From: Catenovulum agarivorans YM01
Lineage (GTDB): Bacteria > Pseudomonadota > Gammaproteobacteria > Enterobacterales > Alteromonadaceae
DNA: 64,000 nucleotides
Direction of reading: 5' to 3'
NCBI RefSeq assembly: GCF_000281085.1
Contig: NZ_JH767523.1
Span: forward strand, 128,517-192,516
Numbering within the stretch: position 1 is the stretch's first letter; every line of letters starts with the position of its first letter. The translations under genes were made by a program, and so were the position numbers. The notes under the pieces are model-generated. The model searched no databases. It was not told the origin of the DNA and saw only the letters and a program-made list of their open reading frames with translations. Shown here one piece after another: positions 27,347-37,427 of the stretch.

Positions 27347-29101
27347 ATGCATTCTGTTTCTCCCACACAATCAAAAGCTTTGTTTAGGCGCTTATTAACT
27401 TATACAACTCAATACCGTACCGGATTAACTTTTGCCATTATCGGCATGTTGTTGTATGCAGGCATAGATGCTTTTTTCTTTTCGCAAATTCAAACTTTTA
27501 TCGATGAAGGTTTAACCCAGAAAAACTACGATTTGTTATTTACTATGGGCTTGGCCATTCCAATTGTTTTTATTGCTCGTGGGATTGCTAATTTCCTCGC
27601 AACTTATAGCTTGAGCTGGGTTGGCACTAATGTTGTTTGTGCTTTACGCCAAGAGGTGTTCAATCATTTAATGAAAGTACCAGTGAGTTTTCACGATCAA
27701 ACCTCAACAGGTGACCTCATCGCAAAAATAACTTTTGATATTGAACAAATTCAAAATGCTTCAAGCAAAGCTTTAATGACCTTAGTCCGTGAAGGTGCAT
27801 TTGTATTAGGTTTGTTGGTGGTAATGTTTTATTTGAGCTGGCAACTGTCATTAGTGTTTATGTTAATCGGGCCAGTTGTTGGTGTGATTGTGAGTTATGT
27901 CAGCAAAAGATTTCGCACTGTCAGCCGCCGCATTCAAAAAGCAATGGGTAATGTCACTACCTCTTCTGAACAAATGTTAAACGGCCATAAAGTTGTGGTT
28001 ATGAGCGGCGCGCAACAATTAGAAGCCGACAAGTTTTCCAATATTAATAATCAAACCCGTCAGCAGCAAATGAAGTTGGTCAGCACTAAAGCCATTAGTG
28101 TTTCTGTGATACAAGTAATTGCATCTTTAGCTTTGGCATCTGTGTTATTAATTGCCAGTGATCCTGAATTTTTAAGCACCTTAACCACAGGTACTTTTAC
28201 CACAGTATTAACTTGTATGATGACCTTGTTACGACCGCTTAAATTATTAACGACAGTCAATGCTGATTTTCAACGGGGTATCGCTGCATGTGGCAGTGTG
28301 TTTGCTTTGTTAGATGAAGCAGTTGAAAAAGATGAAGGCAAAACCGAACTCAAACGTGTTAATGGCCATATTCAACTTAAAGATGTTAATTTTACTTATG
28401 CTGGCAAAAATGAACCTGCATTGAATAATATCAACTTAGATATAGCCGCTGGCTCAACCGTTGCGTTAGTTGGTAAGTCGGGCAGTGGTAAATCGACTAT
28501 TACCAGCTTATTAACGCGCTTTTATGATTTTGAACAAGGGCAAGTATTGATTGATGGTCAATCAATCAAAGATGTCACGCTGGCATCTTTGCGTGCACAG
28601 TTTGCTTTGGTGTCGCAGCACGTTATTTTATTTAACGATACCATCGCCAACAATATTGCATATGGTATTGAAGGGGATGTCACCCGAGCACAAATTGAAG
28701 CCGCAGCAGAAGCAGCCTATGTAACAGATTTTGTTAAAGATTTACCCGAAGGGTTAGACACACATATTGGCGAAAATGGTATGAGTTTATCTGGTGGGCA
28801 AAGACAAAGAATTACTATCGCAAGAGCAATCCTGCGCAACGCCCCCATATTAATTTTAGATGAAGCAACTTCTGCGTTAGACACCGAATCTGAACGCAGA
28901 ATTCAACAAGCAATTGATGAGTTGAGTGTTAATAAAACTGTGATTGTGGTTGCGCATAGATTATCCACCATTGAAAAAGCCGACAATATTGTAGTGCTCA
29001 ATCAAGGACAAATTGTTGAGCAGGGCACGCACACAACTTTATTAGAGCAGCAAGGTATTTATCGCCAGATTTATGATTTGCAATTTGCTGGTGGCGCGTG
29101 A
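27347..29101 (+). CDS. msbA: Lipid A export ABC transporter MsbA
   Basis: A 584-residue half-transporter: six membrane helices (about 25-310) fused to an ATPase domain. Walker A is GKSGSGKST, the signature is LSGGQRQR and Walker B is ILILDEATSALD. It flips lipid A-core across the inner membrane. ATG 27347 was chosen over the TTG two codons upstream. Its stop overlaps the lpxK GTG start (GTGA). Confidence 0.95.
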   Translation: MHSVSPTQSKALFRRLLTYTTQYRTGLTFAIIGMLLYAGIDAFFFSQIQTFIDEGLTQKNYDLLFTMGLAIPIVFIARGIANFLATYSLSWVGTNVVCALRQEVFNHLMKVPVSFHDQTSTGDLIAKITFDIEQIQNASSKALMTLVREGAFVLGLLVVMFYLSWQLSLVFMLIGPVVGVIVSYVSKRFRTVSRRIQKAMGNVTTSSEQMLNGHKVVVMSGAQQLEADKFSNINNQTRQQQMKLVSTKAISVSVIQVIASLALASVLLIASDPEFLSTLTTGTFTTVLTCMMTLLRPLKLLTTVNADFQRGIAACGSVFALLDEAVEKDEGKTELKRVNGHIQLKDVNFTYAGKNEPALNNINLDIAAGSTVALVGKSGSGKSTITSLLTRFYDFEQGQVLIDGQSIKDVTLASLRAQFALVSQHVILFNDTIANNIAYGIEGDVTRAQIEAAAEAAYVTDFVKDLPEGLDTHIGENGMSLSGGQRQRITIARAILRNAPILILDEATSALDTESERRIQQAIDELSVNKTVIVVAHRLSTIEKADNIVVLNQGQIVEQGTHTTLLEQQGIYRQIYDLQFAGGA

Positions 29102-30093
29102 ATTGGATTGAACGCGGCTGGTATAAACAGCACAAAGGCACCTACTTACTTTTGCCATTAACGCTGATTTTTTGGCTCTTGTCTGCGCTGCGCCGATGTT
29201 TATTTAAGTTAGGGATAAAGAAGTCTTACCGCAGCAGCAAACCTGTTATCGTAGTTGGCAATATTACCGTGGGTGGCACAGGTAAAACGCCATTTGTAAT
29301 TTGGTTAGTTGAATATTTACAGCAACAAGGTTTAAAACCAGCGGTTATTTCGCGTGGCTATGGTGGGCAAATAAAGCAGGGTGCTCATTTAATAACAGTA
29401 GAAGATAGTGCTGAATTAGTTGGGGATGAAACATGTTTAATTGCCGATCGCACTGGTGTGCCTGTGGTGGTAGGGGCAAATCGAGCTGATTGTTGCAAAT
29501 TGCTTGAACAACAGGCTGATGTCGACATTATCATTTCAGACGATGGATTGCAGCATTATGCACTGCAGCGGGATATTGAAATAATTTTGCTTGATGGCAA
29601 TAGGCTGTTAGGTAATGGGTTATTGTTACCTGCCGGGCCTTTGCGGGAAGGTGCTTGGCGGCTTAACAGTAGTGCTTTGGTGATTACCAATGGCCAAGTA
29701 TCTAATCCCTTCACCACAGATTATTTTGTGGTTGAGCCTCAAGGATTAAAAGCGGTTAATCCAAAATATAATAATAAAGTTTTTTCTATTGATACCGCTT
29801 ATCATGCGGTATGTGCAATTGGTAATCCACAGCGGTTTTATGACTCTCTTGCGCAAGAAAATATACAAATACTTGAATATCATCATTTTCTCGACCATCA
29901 TAAATTTAACGCAGCTGATTTTGATTTTTTAAATGAGCAGCCGGTGATAATGACTGAAAAAGACGCGGTTAAATGCCAAAATTTTGCGAAAGACAATTGG
30001 TGTTATTTACCAATAGGCATTCAACCCAACCAAAACTTCGTTGAAGAATTAACAGCTAAACTTAAACAAACTCGGAAAAACTATGGCATTTGA
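29098..30093 (+). CDS. lpxK: Tetraacyldisaccharide 4'-kinase
   Basis: A 331-residue inner-membrane-associated kinase that adds the 4' phosphate to the lipid A precursor. It has an N-terminal hydrophobic helix, Walker A GGTGKTP, ISRGYGG, and the ISDDGLQH metal and base region. The GTG start overlaps the msbA stop. Its 3' end overlaps the next gene by 11 bp. Confidence 0.95.
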   Translation: MNWIERGWYKQHKGTYLLLPLTLIFWLLSALRRCLFKLGIKKSYRSSKPVIVVGNITVGGTGKTPFVIWLVEYLQQQGLKPAVISRGYGGQIKQGAHLITVEDSAELVGDETCLIADRTGVPVVVGANRADCCKLLEQQADVDIIISDDGLQHYALQRDIEIILLDGNRLLGNGLLLPAGPLREGAWRLNSSALVITNGQVSNPFTTDYFVVEPQGLKAVNPKYNNKVFSIDTAYHAVCAIGNPQRFYDSLAQENIQILEYHHFLDHHKFNAADFDFLNEQPVIMTEKDAVKCQNFAKDNWCYLPIGIQPNQNFVEELTAKLKQTRKNYGI

Positions 30094-30271
30094 TACAAAA
30101 TTGCTCGATATCCTTGCTTGTCCAATTTGTAAAAGTGGCTTGCATTACAAAAAGGATTTAACTGAATTATGGTGCAAAGCTGACAGATTGGCCTATCCTA
30201 TACGTAATGATATCCCTGTGTTGATGGAGCCCGAAGCTCGCGCACTAACATTGGATGAGGTTCAATCATGA
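30083..30271 (+). CDS. ycaR: Trm112/YcaR family small zinc-ribbon protein (UPF0434)
   Basis: A 62-residue protein of the UPF0434/YcaR family. It shows the [10 protein letters not shown] motif, a second region with [19 protein letters not shown], and the usual place between lpxK and kdsB. The function is not known; Trm112 relatives activate methyltransferases. It overlaps both neighbours. Confidence 0.92.
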   Translation: MAFDTKLLDILACPICKSGLHYKKDLTELWCKADRLAYPIRNDIPVLMEPEARALTLDEVQS

Positions 30272-31056
30272 GTTATACCATAGTCATTCCTGCTCGATAC
30301 GCTTCTACGCGTTTTCCTGGTAAACCTTTAGTCGACATGGCGGGTAAAACCATGTTGCAACGCGTTTATAAACAATGCAAAAAAACCAAAGCCAATAAAA
30401 TTGTGATTGCGACCGATGACGAGCGTATATTCGCCGCCGCACAAAGTTTTGGCGCTGAAGTGGTCATGACAAGTAATAACCATGATTCTGGTACCGCACG
30501 TATTGGTGAGGTGATTCAGCTACTGGGTTTAAAAGAAACAGACGTGATAGTTAACGTGCAAGGTGATGAGCCTTTCATTCCACCAGCAATTGTTGACCAA
30601 GTCGCCAATAACATGGCTTTGTACACAGAAGCCGATATGGCAACTTTGGCTGTACCAATTGAAGACAAAGAAGAATTGTTTAACCCAAATGCGGTTAAAG
30701 TGGTGATGGATAAAAATGGTTATGCGCTGTATTTTAGCCGTGCAGCCATACCTTACGATCGAGATCGTTTTGCAAAAGCTGATACCAGCGATGATATTGC
30801 ACGCCATTATTACCGCCATATTGGCATTTATGCCTACAGAGCTGAGTTTGTTCGCCAGTACTTAAACTGGGAAGCAAGCCCGCTAGAAGAGCTTGAGTCG
30901 TTAGAGCAATTGCGTGTGTTATGGCATGGTGAAAAAATTCATGTTGGTGTTGCTACTGAAACGCCACCTGCAGGTATAGATACGCCTGAAGATCTTGAGC
31001 GTGCGCTCGAATACATTAAAAATAAGAAAAAACAAAAAGAGAAAGAAAAGGCTTAA
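30268..31056 (+). CDS. kdsB: 3-deoxy-manno-octulosonate cytidylyltransferase
   Basis: A 262-residue protein that makes CMP-KDO for lipopolysaccharide. Motifs are [27 protein letters not shown] (metal site) and [12 protein letters not shown]. It has a Lys-rich tail of about ten residues beyond the E. coli length. It starts with an ATGA overlap with ycaR. Confidence 0.95.
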   Translation: MSYTIVIPARYASTRFPGKPLVDMAGKTMLQRVYKQCKKTKANKIVIATDDERIFAAAQSFGAEVVMTSNNHDSGTARIGEVIQLLGLKETDVIVNVQGDEPFIPPAIVDQVANNMALYTEADMATLAVPIEDKEELFNPNAVKVVMDKNGYALYFSRAAIPYDRDRFAKADTSDDIARHYYRHIGIYAYRAEFVRQYLNWEASPLEELESLEQLRVLWHGEKIHVGVATETPPAGIDTPEDLERALEYIKNKKKQKEKEKA

Positions 31057-31059
31057 ACC

Positions 31060-31359
31060 ATGGATAAATCCAAACAAGATCAAATTGAAGCGGCAACTTT
31101 CCGTCGTTTATTATCCCACTTAGACAATAATAAAGATGTGCAAAATATCGACCTGATGATTTTGGCCAATTTCTGCCGTAACTGTTTAGCTAAATGGTAT
31201 AGTGCTGAAGCGGAAAAGCTCGGTGAATCAGTTGATTATGAAGCTGCGCGTGAAGTTGTTTATGGTATGCCTTATTCTGAATGGAAAGACAAACATCAAC
31301 TACCAGCAACGCCAGAACAAATGGCGGCTTTCGAAGCAAAACAAGCTGCTAAAAAATAA
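31060..31359 (+). CDS. DUF1244 family protein
   Basis: A 99-residue cytoplasmic protein matching DUF1244: ATFRRLLSHLDN, DLMILANFCRNCLAKWY and YEAAREVVYGMPYSEWK. Two Cys in NFCRNC could bind metal. The function is unknown. It is the last gene of the msbA operon and is followed by a strong terminator. Confidence 0.88.
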   Translation: MDKSKQDQIEAATFRRLLSHLDNNKDVQNIDLMILANFCRNCLAKWYSAEAEKLGESVDYEAAREVVYGMPYSEWKDKHQLPATPEQMAAFEAKQAAKK

Positions 31360-31384
31360 GTAAAATTTACGACTAAGTTTAAAT

Positions 31385-31424
31385 AAAAAAGCCACTTTAA
31401 CTAAATTGTTAAAGTGGCTTTTTT
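31385..31424. terminator. Bidirectional terminator between DUF1244 and the GH105 gene
   Basis: A 17-bp perfect inverted repeat whose core is GCCACTTTAAC/GTTAAAGTGGC, flanked by A6 and T6, with a 6-nt loop. It can stop transcription from both convergent genes. Confidence 0.92.
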
Positions 31425-31459
31425 GTTAGAGGGAAACTGTTTATTTCAGTTTAGCAAAA

Positions 31460-33934
31460 TTACTTGTCCAATAGTGTGGCTATTTGCGCACTTGCCATAA
31501 TGAAAGGACCTGTCCCTTTTGGATCGTCAGCTAAGACTGGCTCATCCATATAGTAGTTATAGCTACCATCACGACCAAAACCTAAACCAGCAACAAAACA
31601 CATATTGGTTAAACTCACGCTTCCGTCTGGATGTGGTTCAACAAATACATCTAACATGCCTTGATACGCTTTGATTGCGTTTGCTTTGTATTTTTTCGGT
31701 AAATAACCTTTGTTAACTGCTTTAGCTAAGAAATAGGTGTACATAGCTGTTGCTGATGATTCTTTATAGTTACCAATTTCATTTGGTTTGTTTGGTATTT
31801 GATACCAAGTACCAGATTCTTCATCTTGGAATTTAACTAAATCAGCGGCAAACTCTTCGATTATGTGTAATAACTTTTTACGGTTTTCTTTATCATCGGC
31901 TGGTAAAAAGTCTAAAACATCTACGCTTGCCATAGCTAACCAGCCCATACCACGCGCCCAAAACTCTTGTGATAAGCCTGTTTCAGGATTTGCCCAATAT
32001 ATTGATTTAGACTCGTCCCAGCCATGGAAATACAAACCTGTGTTTGGATCACGTAAGTATTCGCGGCTTACTTCAAATTCATGGATAACTTCATCAAATG
32101 ATGCACCATCTTCAAATAAAGCTGAGTATTGCGCTAAGAAAGGCATACCCATGTAAACACCATCTAACCATAATTGATGTGGGTAGATTTTTTTATGCCA
32201 GAAGGCACCATTTGAAGTTTTTGGGTGATCTTTTAATTGATCACGCAAATGGTCTGCTGCGATACGATATTTTTCTTCACCGGTTTGTTCATACAAGCGC
32301 AAAATCATTTTACCAGAGTTGATTTTATCGATATTAAAATCAGACTTTTTGTAGGTAATGATTTTGCCATCTTCAGCGATAAATGAACCAACAATAGTTT
32401 GTGCAGCTTGGCGATATCTAGGATCTAAAGTCGCTTGGTACAAGTCGTCAAACGACATAGCTAACAAACCTGTTGTATAGGTATATTTAGAAGGGCGGTG
32501 ACGCATTTTGTCATAACCACCGTTTACATAGTCATACGCTTTACGACGCAACTCTGAATCGGCTAAGCGCTTGGCAACGTCTAATGCTTTTGCACTGGTT
32601 AGTGGCATAGCATTTTCTTTTGCTGCTAGCGCTGTAGTTTTATTTACACGTATGGTGCGAGTTAAACGCTCACTGGTTTGTTTTAAGTAAGTTTCAAAAT
32701 CAGCAAGTGAGGTAACACCGTTCGGCTCTTTATCCCAAGCTGCTGCAAAATAATAACTTAAATCTTTGCTGTTACTTTTGCTAACAATTACATAATTGTT
32801 TTTGTCTTGGGTGATTTCTTTGATGTTCATTTTTTTAATGAACAATGCCATGCCTAAGTTGTCATTATTTAAACTTTGTTGGCCATAAGAAGCAAAATAA
32901 ACCCATGCAGTACCTTGAATGTCAGTTTCACCTTGGATCCATTGTGTACCTTTATGTTTAACTAAACCAATCGCTAGATCATCAACTTTCTCTGTGGTCG
33001 ATAAATCAACTTTAACTAGACGGCTACCAGCTGTCATAGCCATTTTGGCAGTTAAGTCAACTTTTTGATCCTTTACTTGCCAGCCTTTGTAATTGATTTG
33101 AATAGATGAATAAATTGGACCATTATCGACAATTTGTGCTTGCCAGTTATCAACTTTAGATACGCGTTCAACTTCGCTACCATTCCAATAACCGTAGCCA
33201 CCCATACCTAGAGATTTACCTACTTTAAGTATGTCCATGCCCCAATCTTGCATTTCATGGTAGCTTTGGTAACCGTCTAAACCAACTTTGTGCAGTGATA
33301 TTTCATCTTTAGTTTTACCAAAAATATCAAAGCCGTTGCGCCAGTCTAAATAAATACGGTAGCCAACTTGATCTGACTCAATGCCAATACCTTCATAACG
33401 AATATATTCGCCATGATCTGTGTATTGTTCAGGCACAACTAATTTAGTCACGTTTTTAAATTCGCCACCAATATATTTAGAGCCTTTCCATTCGCCGCCT
33501 ACTTTATGGGCTAAATCGCCTTGCGTACGTTTTACAAAATTAGCCGGTTGACTGGCTTTTTTGATGACAAGCTCATGACTTTGGCCGATGGCAAATTGGT
33601 TTAAGATAGCTAGATGATCAATTTCGCCATTTTGGTCCATGTCAATTGCTTGACTTGGCACCAACTGATTATTTTCATTGTAAACAGCTAAATTTTTCGC
33701 CAATGGCACTCTGGAGTCGATGCCAAGAGCAGGGAAGCTAAAATAGGTAATCTCATCGTTTCGTGCGAATTTTGATGGATTTCTCAATGTCATTTTAGCG
33801 ACATAATCTAAATTATCTGTTGCAGTGGTGGTCGCGTTTGATGCTGAACTCTGCGTATTACCACAACTCACTAGGCCAGTGGACATTGCAGTTACTGCAG
33901 ATAACAACCACATGTTACGAAATTTATTTCCCAT
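31460..33934 (-). CDS. DUF4861 + GH105 fusion lipoprotein (unsaturated galacturonyl/rhamnogalacturonyl hydrolase)
   Basis: An 824-residue protein with a lipoprotein signal (LVSC, Cys 24). Residues about 45-430 match DUF4861, a family of unknown function found in pectin loci. Residues about 455-822 form an alpha/alpha-barrel of the GH105/GH88 type, with the catalytic Asp 591 in WLDGVYMGMPF and the conserved GMGWLAMA. GH105 enzymes remove the 4,5-unsaturated uronic acid left at the non-reducing end after lyase action. An AGGTGA ribosome site precedes ATG 33934. It is divergent from kduD, with two LacI-type operators between them. Fusion of both modules in one lipoprotein is unusual. Confidence 0.88.
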   Translation of the reverse strand: MGNKFRNMWLLSAVTAMSTGLVSCGNTQSSASNATTTATDNLDYVAKMTLRNPSKFARNDEITYFSFPALGIDSRVPLAKNLAVYNENNQLVPSQAIDMDQNGEIDHLAILNQFAIGQSHELVIKKASQPANFVKRTQGDLAHKVGGEWKGSKYIGGEFKNVTKLVVPEQYTDHGEYIRYEGIGIESDQVGYRIYLDWRNGFDIFGKTKDEISLHKVGLDGYQSYHEMQDWGMDILKVGKSLGMGGYGYWNGSEVERVSKVDNWQAQIVDNGPIYSSIQINYKGWQVKDQKVDLTAKMAMTAGSRLVKVDLSTTEKVDDLAIGLVKHKGTQWIQGETDIQGTAWVYFASYGQQSLNNDNLGMALFIKKMNIKEITQDKNNYVIVSKSNSKDLSYYFAAAWDKEPNGVTSLADFETYLKQTSERLTRTIRVNKTTALAAKENAMPLTSAKALDVAKRLADSELRRKAYDYVNGGYDKMRHRPSKYTYTTGLLAMSFDDLYQATLDPRYRQAAQTIVGSFIAEDGKIITYKKSDFNIDKINSGKMILRLYEQTGEEKYRIAADHLRDQLKDHPKTSNGAFWHKKIYPHQLWLDGVYMGMPFLAQYSALFEDGASFDEVIHEFEVSREYLRDPNTGLYFHGWDESKSIYWANPETGLSQEFWARGMGWLAMASVDVLDFLPADDKENRKKLLHIIEEFAADLVKFQDEESGTWYQIPNKPNEIGNYKESSATAMYTYFLAKAVNKGYLPKKYKANAIKAYQGMLDVFVEPHPDGSVSLTNMCFVAGLGFGRDGSYNYYMDEPVLADDPKGTGPFIMASAQIATLLDK

Positions 33935-34051
33935 GGTTTCACCTAAATGTTAATCAAATTGATCTTTTGTTAGAGTTTATGAAGCTAATTAAAGCTTCTC
34001 AAGTAAATACGATACTTGGTTGCATATACTATAGTGCTAATTTACAATAAA

Positions 34052-34065
34052 TGCTACCGGTGGCA
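34052..34065. promoter_or_regulatory. LacI-type operator, site 1 (GH105 side)
   Basis: TGCTACCGGTGGCA, flanked by AAA on the left and TTT on the right, is a 14-bp near-perfect palindrome with the central CG of LacI-family operators. It lies about 120 bp upstream of the GH105 gene in the 320-bp divergent region and recurs three times in the locus. Confidence 0.8.
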
Positions 34066-34217
34066 TTTATTTTATTTTAACATTGTGTTATCTATTTAAA
34101 AAAGATAACATCAAAAATGATGCTTCTAGTTTACAAAATACGGTTAGCATAAAGAAAATAACCAATTAGTGACCTAATATTAGTAATTAAAACAGTTTAG
34201 TGTGTCTTTGGTATTTA

Positions 34218-34231
34218 TGCTACCGGTGGTA
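34218..34231. promoter_or_regulatory. LacI-type operator, site 2 (kduD side)
   Basis: TGCTACCGGTGGTA, 23 bp upstream of the kduD start, overlapping the expected promoter or leader. It has the same palindrome as the three other sites in the locus. The 320-bp stretch from 33935 to 34254 holds only this and site 1 and no further gene. Confidence 0.8.
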
Positions 34232-34254
34232 ATAATTGATTGGAGAGTGTGCAA

Positions 34255-35028
34255 ATGAGCAACAGTGATATTTCAGCGTTTGATTTAACTGGCAAAACTG
34301 CGCTAGTAACCGGCGCAAGTAGGGGCTTAGGCCAAGCCATAGCTATTTCTTTGGCAAAAGCGGGTGCAAAAGTTGTGTGTAGCGCATCAAGTGTGAATGG
34401 CTGTGAGCAAACCGTAGAAAAAATTCGTCAGTTAGGTGGAGAGGCTATTTCTGTTGCTGCTGATTTAAATGATGCTGATTCAGTTACAGCAATGGCAGAA
34501 CCAGCAATTGCTTGGCAAGGCCAAGTGGATGTATTGGTAAACAATGGCGGTACGATAGCGCGTTACCCAGCAGATGAATTTCCACAAGACGAATGGTTAA
34601 AAGTTATTAACGTTAACTTAAATTCAGCATTTTTGTTAAGCCAAAAAATCGGTAAACAAATGATTGAACGCAAACAAGGCAAAATTATTAATATCGCTTC
34701 AATGCTTTCGTATACGGGTGGTATTACAGTACCAGCTTACACAGCAAGTAAACACGGTATTGCTGGTGTAACTAAAGCTTTGGCCAACGAGTGGGCACAA
34801 CACAATGTGCAAGTAAATGCGATTGCGCCAGGTTATTTCAGAACGGATAACACTCAAGCTTTGCAAGATAACGCTGAGCGAAATGCTGAAATTCAAAAGC
34901 GTATTCCTGCAGGTCAGTGGGGTGAGCCAGAACAACTAGGTGGTGCTGCGGTCTTTTTGGCATCGAGCGCGAGTGATTATGTAAACGGTCATATTTTGGC
35001 TGTTGATGGCGGCTGGTTAGCCCGCTAA
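34255..35028 (+). CDS. kduD: 2-dehydro-3-deoxy-D-gluconate 5-dehydrogenase KduD
   Basis: A 257-residue short-chain dehydrogenase: cofactor loop TGASRGLGQA, NNGG, catalytic Ser in IASMLSYTGG and YTASKHG (Tyr-x3-Lys). It reduces 2,5-diketo-3-deoxygluconate to 2-keto-3-deoxygluconate in pectin breakdown. ATG 34255 was chosen for its GGAGAG site; a TTG five codons earlier is in frame. It is the first gene of the kduD-kduI-TRAP operon. Confidence 0.93.
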   Translation: MSNSDISAFDLTGKTALVTGASRGLGQAIAISLAKAGAKVVCSASSVNGCEQTVEKIRQLGGEAISVAADLNDADSVTAMAEPAIAWQGQVDVLVNNGGTIARYPADEFPQDEWLKVINVNLNSAFLLSQKIGKQMIERKQGKIINIASMLSYTGGITVPAYTASKHGIAGVTKALANEWAQHNVQVNAIAPGYFRTDNTQALQDNAERNAEIQKRIPAGQWGEPEQLGGAAVFLASSASDYVNGHILAVDGGWLAR

Positions 35029-35046
35029 TTAAGCTTGGAGATAAAT

Positions 35047-35889
35047 ATGACTACTGAATATACAAATCGTTATGCCATTGGCAGAGAAGAAGTAAAAACT
35101 TTTACAGCAGATAAACTAAGAGAATCTTTTTTAATCGATAACATAATGGCAGAAGACAAAATTGTTTTTGTTTATACCCATTACGACCGTTATATGGTTG
35201 GTTCTGCCGTACCTAAATCTCAAGCATTAAAATTAGAAACAATAGATGCGTTGAAAGCTGAGCACTTTTTAGATCGCCGTGAAGTTGGTGTGATCAACGT
35301 AGGCGGTACTGGACAAATTACTGTTGATGGCAATGTCTATAAGCTAGAAAACAAAGAGGCTTTATACATAGGTAAAGGTGCAAAAGACGTTGTGTTTGAA
35401 AGTGATAGTTCAGATACACCTGCTTTGTTTTACATCAACTCAGCACCAGCCCATCAAGCTTTCCCAAACAAAAAAGTAGGGATGGAAGATGCGAATATTT
35501 TGCATATGGGTAGCAAAGAAACCTGTAACGAGCGCAAAATCCATCAGTTATTAATCAACGGTATAGTTGAAACCTGCCAATTACAAATGGGTGTTACTTG
35601 TCTACAAGTAGGTAGTGTTTGGAACACTATGCCAGCTCATCAACACGACAGACGAATGGAAGCTTATTTCTACTTCGACTTACCTGCAGATCAAGCTGTT
35701 TGTCACTTTATGGGTGAGCCGAAAGAAACTCGCCATATTTGGGTTCACAATCATCAAGCGGTTGTTTCACCACCTTGGTCAATTCACTCTGGTGCCGGTA
35801 CTTCAAACTACGCATTTGTTTGGGGCATGGCGGGCGAAAACCTAGCATACGATGACATGGACAAATACGGTCCGTCTGAACTGCGATAG
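35047..35889 (+). CDS. kduI: 5-dehydro-4-deoxy-D-glucuronate isomerase KduI
   Basis: A 280-residue cupin isomerase that turns 4-deoxy-L-threo-5-hexosulose uronate into 2,5-diketo-3-deoxygluconate, the substrate of KduD. The zinc ligands are seen in MPAHQHDRRMEAY (His-x-His-x4-Glu) and in PPWSIHSGAG (His). ATG 35047 follows TTGGAG. The length equals E. coli KduI (278). Confidence 0.95.
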   Translation: MTTEYTNRYAIGREEVKTFTADKLRESFLIDNIMAEDKIVFVYTHYDRYMVGSAVPKSQALKLETIDALKAEHFLDRREVGVINVGGTGQITVDGNVYKLENKEALYIGKGAKDVVFESDSSDTPALFYINSAPAHQAFPNKKVGMEDANILHMGSKETCNERKIHQLLINGIVETCQLQMGVTCLQVGSVWNTMPAHQHDRRMEAYFYFDLPADQAVCHFMGEPKETRHIWVHNHQAVVSPPWSIHSGAGTSNYAFVWGMAGENLAYDDMDKYGPSELR

Positions 35890-35898
35890 AGGTGCAAT

Positions 35899-36939
35899 AT
35901 GCGTTATTTTTCAATAATTAAATCAGCCTTGTTGCTCAGCTTGTTGTTTTTAACAACCAGCTGTAAACAGCAAGATGATGTAGTCGTGCTGCGTATGGGT
36001 CATACATTAGATATGGAACACAGTGTGCACAAAGCTATGGTGCACATGGCGGACAAATTGCGTGAATATTCTAATGGCACTATGGAAATTAAAATTTATC
36101 CAAACGCCCAATTAGGTACAGAGCGGGAAATGGTTGAGCTTCTACAAATTGGTAGCTTGGCTATGACCAAAGTATCGGCTGCTGCGATAGAAGGTTTTGT
36201 GCCGGATATGAAAGTTTACAGTGTGCCTTATTTATTCCAAAGTCGTGAACACAGATGGAATGTATTACAAGGTCCTGTTGGGCAACAATTGTTAGATTCA
36301 ACCCGTAAAGCACGTTTTGTAGGTTTGGGTTATTACGATTCAGGTAGCCGTAGTTTTTACATGACCAAAACCAAAGTTGAGCAACCAAAAGACTTATCTG
36401 GCCAGAAAATACGTGTAATGGAAAGCCAAATGGCGGTTAAGATGATTGACGCATTTGGTGGTGCTGCAACACCTATTTCATTTGGTGAACTGTATGCAGC
36501 TTTACAACAAGGTGTTGTTGATGGCGCAGAAAACAATCCGCCGTCTTTTTACTTGTCACGTCACTATGAAATTTGTAAGTACTATGTGCTAAATGAACAT
36601 ACATCTATACCTGATGTAATTTTAGGTAGTGCGCATATTTACGATGGCTTAAACGAAGAACAGCAAGGCTGGCTGAAACAAGCGATTGAAGATTCAATTG
36701 AACTGCAAAAACAACTCTGGTTAGCGGGTGAGCTAGAAGCGTTAGCTGAAGTCGAAAAAGCAGGCGTTCAAGTTATTTACCCAGACAAAACACCTTTCTT
36801 ACAGGCTGTGAAACCTTTTCATAAGAGCTTTGATGGCACATTAATTGGTGACTACTTAGCTGATATTTCAAAGCTTGCAGAAACGCAATCAAATCTTGAT
36901 AGCACAAGTTCTATTCAACAAGCGAAGGTACAACCATGA
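35899..36939 (+). CDS. TRAP transporter substrate-binding protein (DctP family)
   Basis: A 346-residue protein whose mature part matches DctP: RMGHTLDMEHSVHKAM, GTEREMVELLQIGSLAM, KIRVMESQMAVKMIDAFGG (the conserved Arg that binds a carboxylate) and ALQQGVVDGAENNP. It captures an acidic sugar in the periplasm; context suggests an unsaturated or keto uronate or a short oligogalacturonide. The signal peptide ends in LTTSC, so it may be a lipoprotein rather than a free periplasmic protein. It follows GAGGTG and overlaps dctQ by 4 bp. Confidence 0.9.
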   Translation: MRYFSIIKSALLLSLLFLTTSCKQQDDVVVLRMGHTLDMEHSVHKAMVHMADKLREYSNGTMEIKIYPNAQLGTEREMVELLQIGSLAMTKVSAAAIEGFVPDMKVYSVPYLFQSREHRWNVLQGPVGQQLLDSTRKARFVGLGYYDSGSRSFYMTKTKVEQPKDLSGQKIRVMESQMAVKMIDAFGGAATPISFGELYAALQQGVVDGAENNPPSFYLSRHYEICKYYVLNEHTSIPDVILGSAHIYDGLNEEQQGWLKQAIEDSIELQKQLWLAGELEALAEVEKAGVQVIYPDKTPFLQAVKPFHKSFDGTLIGDYLADISKLAETQSNLDSTSSIQQAKVQP

Positions 36940-37427
36940 AAGCAATATTGGATGGTATTGAAAAAGTTTTAGTATATTTGCTGACAGCATTGGTTGCCTT
37001 GATTGTTGCGGGTGTTTGTTGGCAAGTGATCTCTCGTTATATTTTACAAGCGCCTAGTTCTGTAACTGAGGAATTAGCGCGATTTTTATTAATCTGGATA
37101 GGTTTGTTTGGTGCGGCTTACGCATATAAACAGGACTCTCATCTAGGGTTAGATATTTTAACCAACCGAATGCAAGGTTGCCGTAAATTCATCGCAACTC
37201 TGTTTGCACATTTATGTGTGTTGACTTTCTCGGTTGTTGTTATGTGTATCGGTGGTGTTGCCTTGGTTAAGTTAACCCTAGATCCGGCACAAACCTCAGC
37301 CGCTTTAGAGGTTCAGATGGGTTACATATATGCTGCTGTGCCTTTATCAGGTTTATTAATCAGCCTATTTGCAATAGAAAAAATTATCAATTGCAAACAA
37401 ACTCAAGTTTGTGAGCAAGGGGAATAA
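36936..37427 (+). CDS. TRAP transporter small permease (DctQ family)
   Basis: A 163-residue protein with four hydrophobic segments and the DctQ signature VTEELARFLLIWIGLFGAAYA. It partners with the large permease in Na+-driven uptake. Its start overlaps dctP (ATGA) and its stop overlaps dctM (TAATG). Confidence 0.92.
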   Translation: MKAILDGIEKVLVYLLTALVALIVAGVCWQVISRYILQAPSSVTEELARFLLIWIGLFGAAYAYKQDSHLGLDILTNRMQGCRKFIATLFAHLCVLTFSVVVMCIGGVALVKLTLDPAQTSAALEVQMGYIYAAVPLSGLLISLFAIEKIINCKQTQVCEQGE

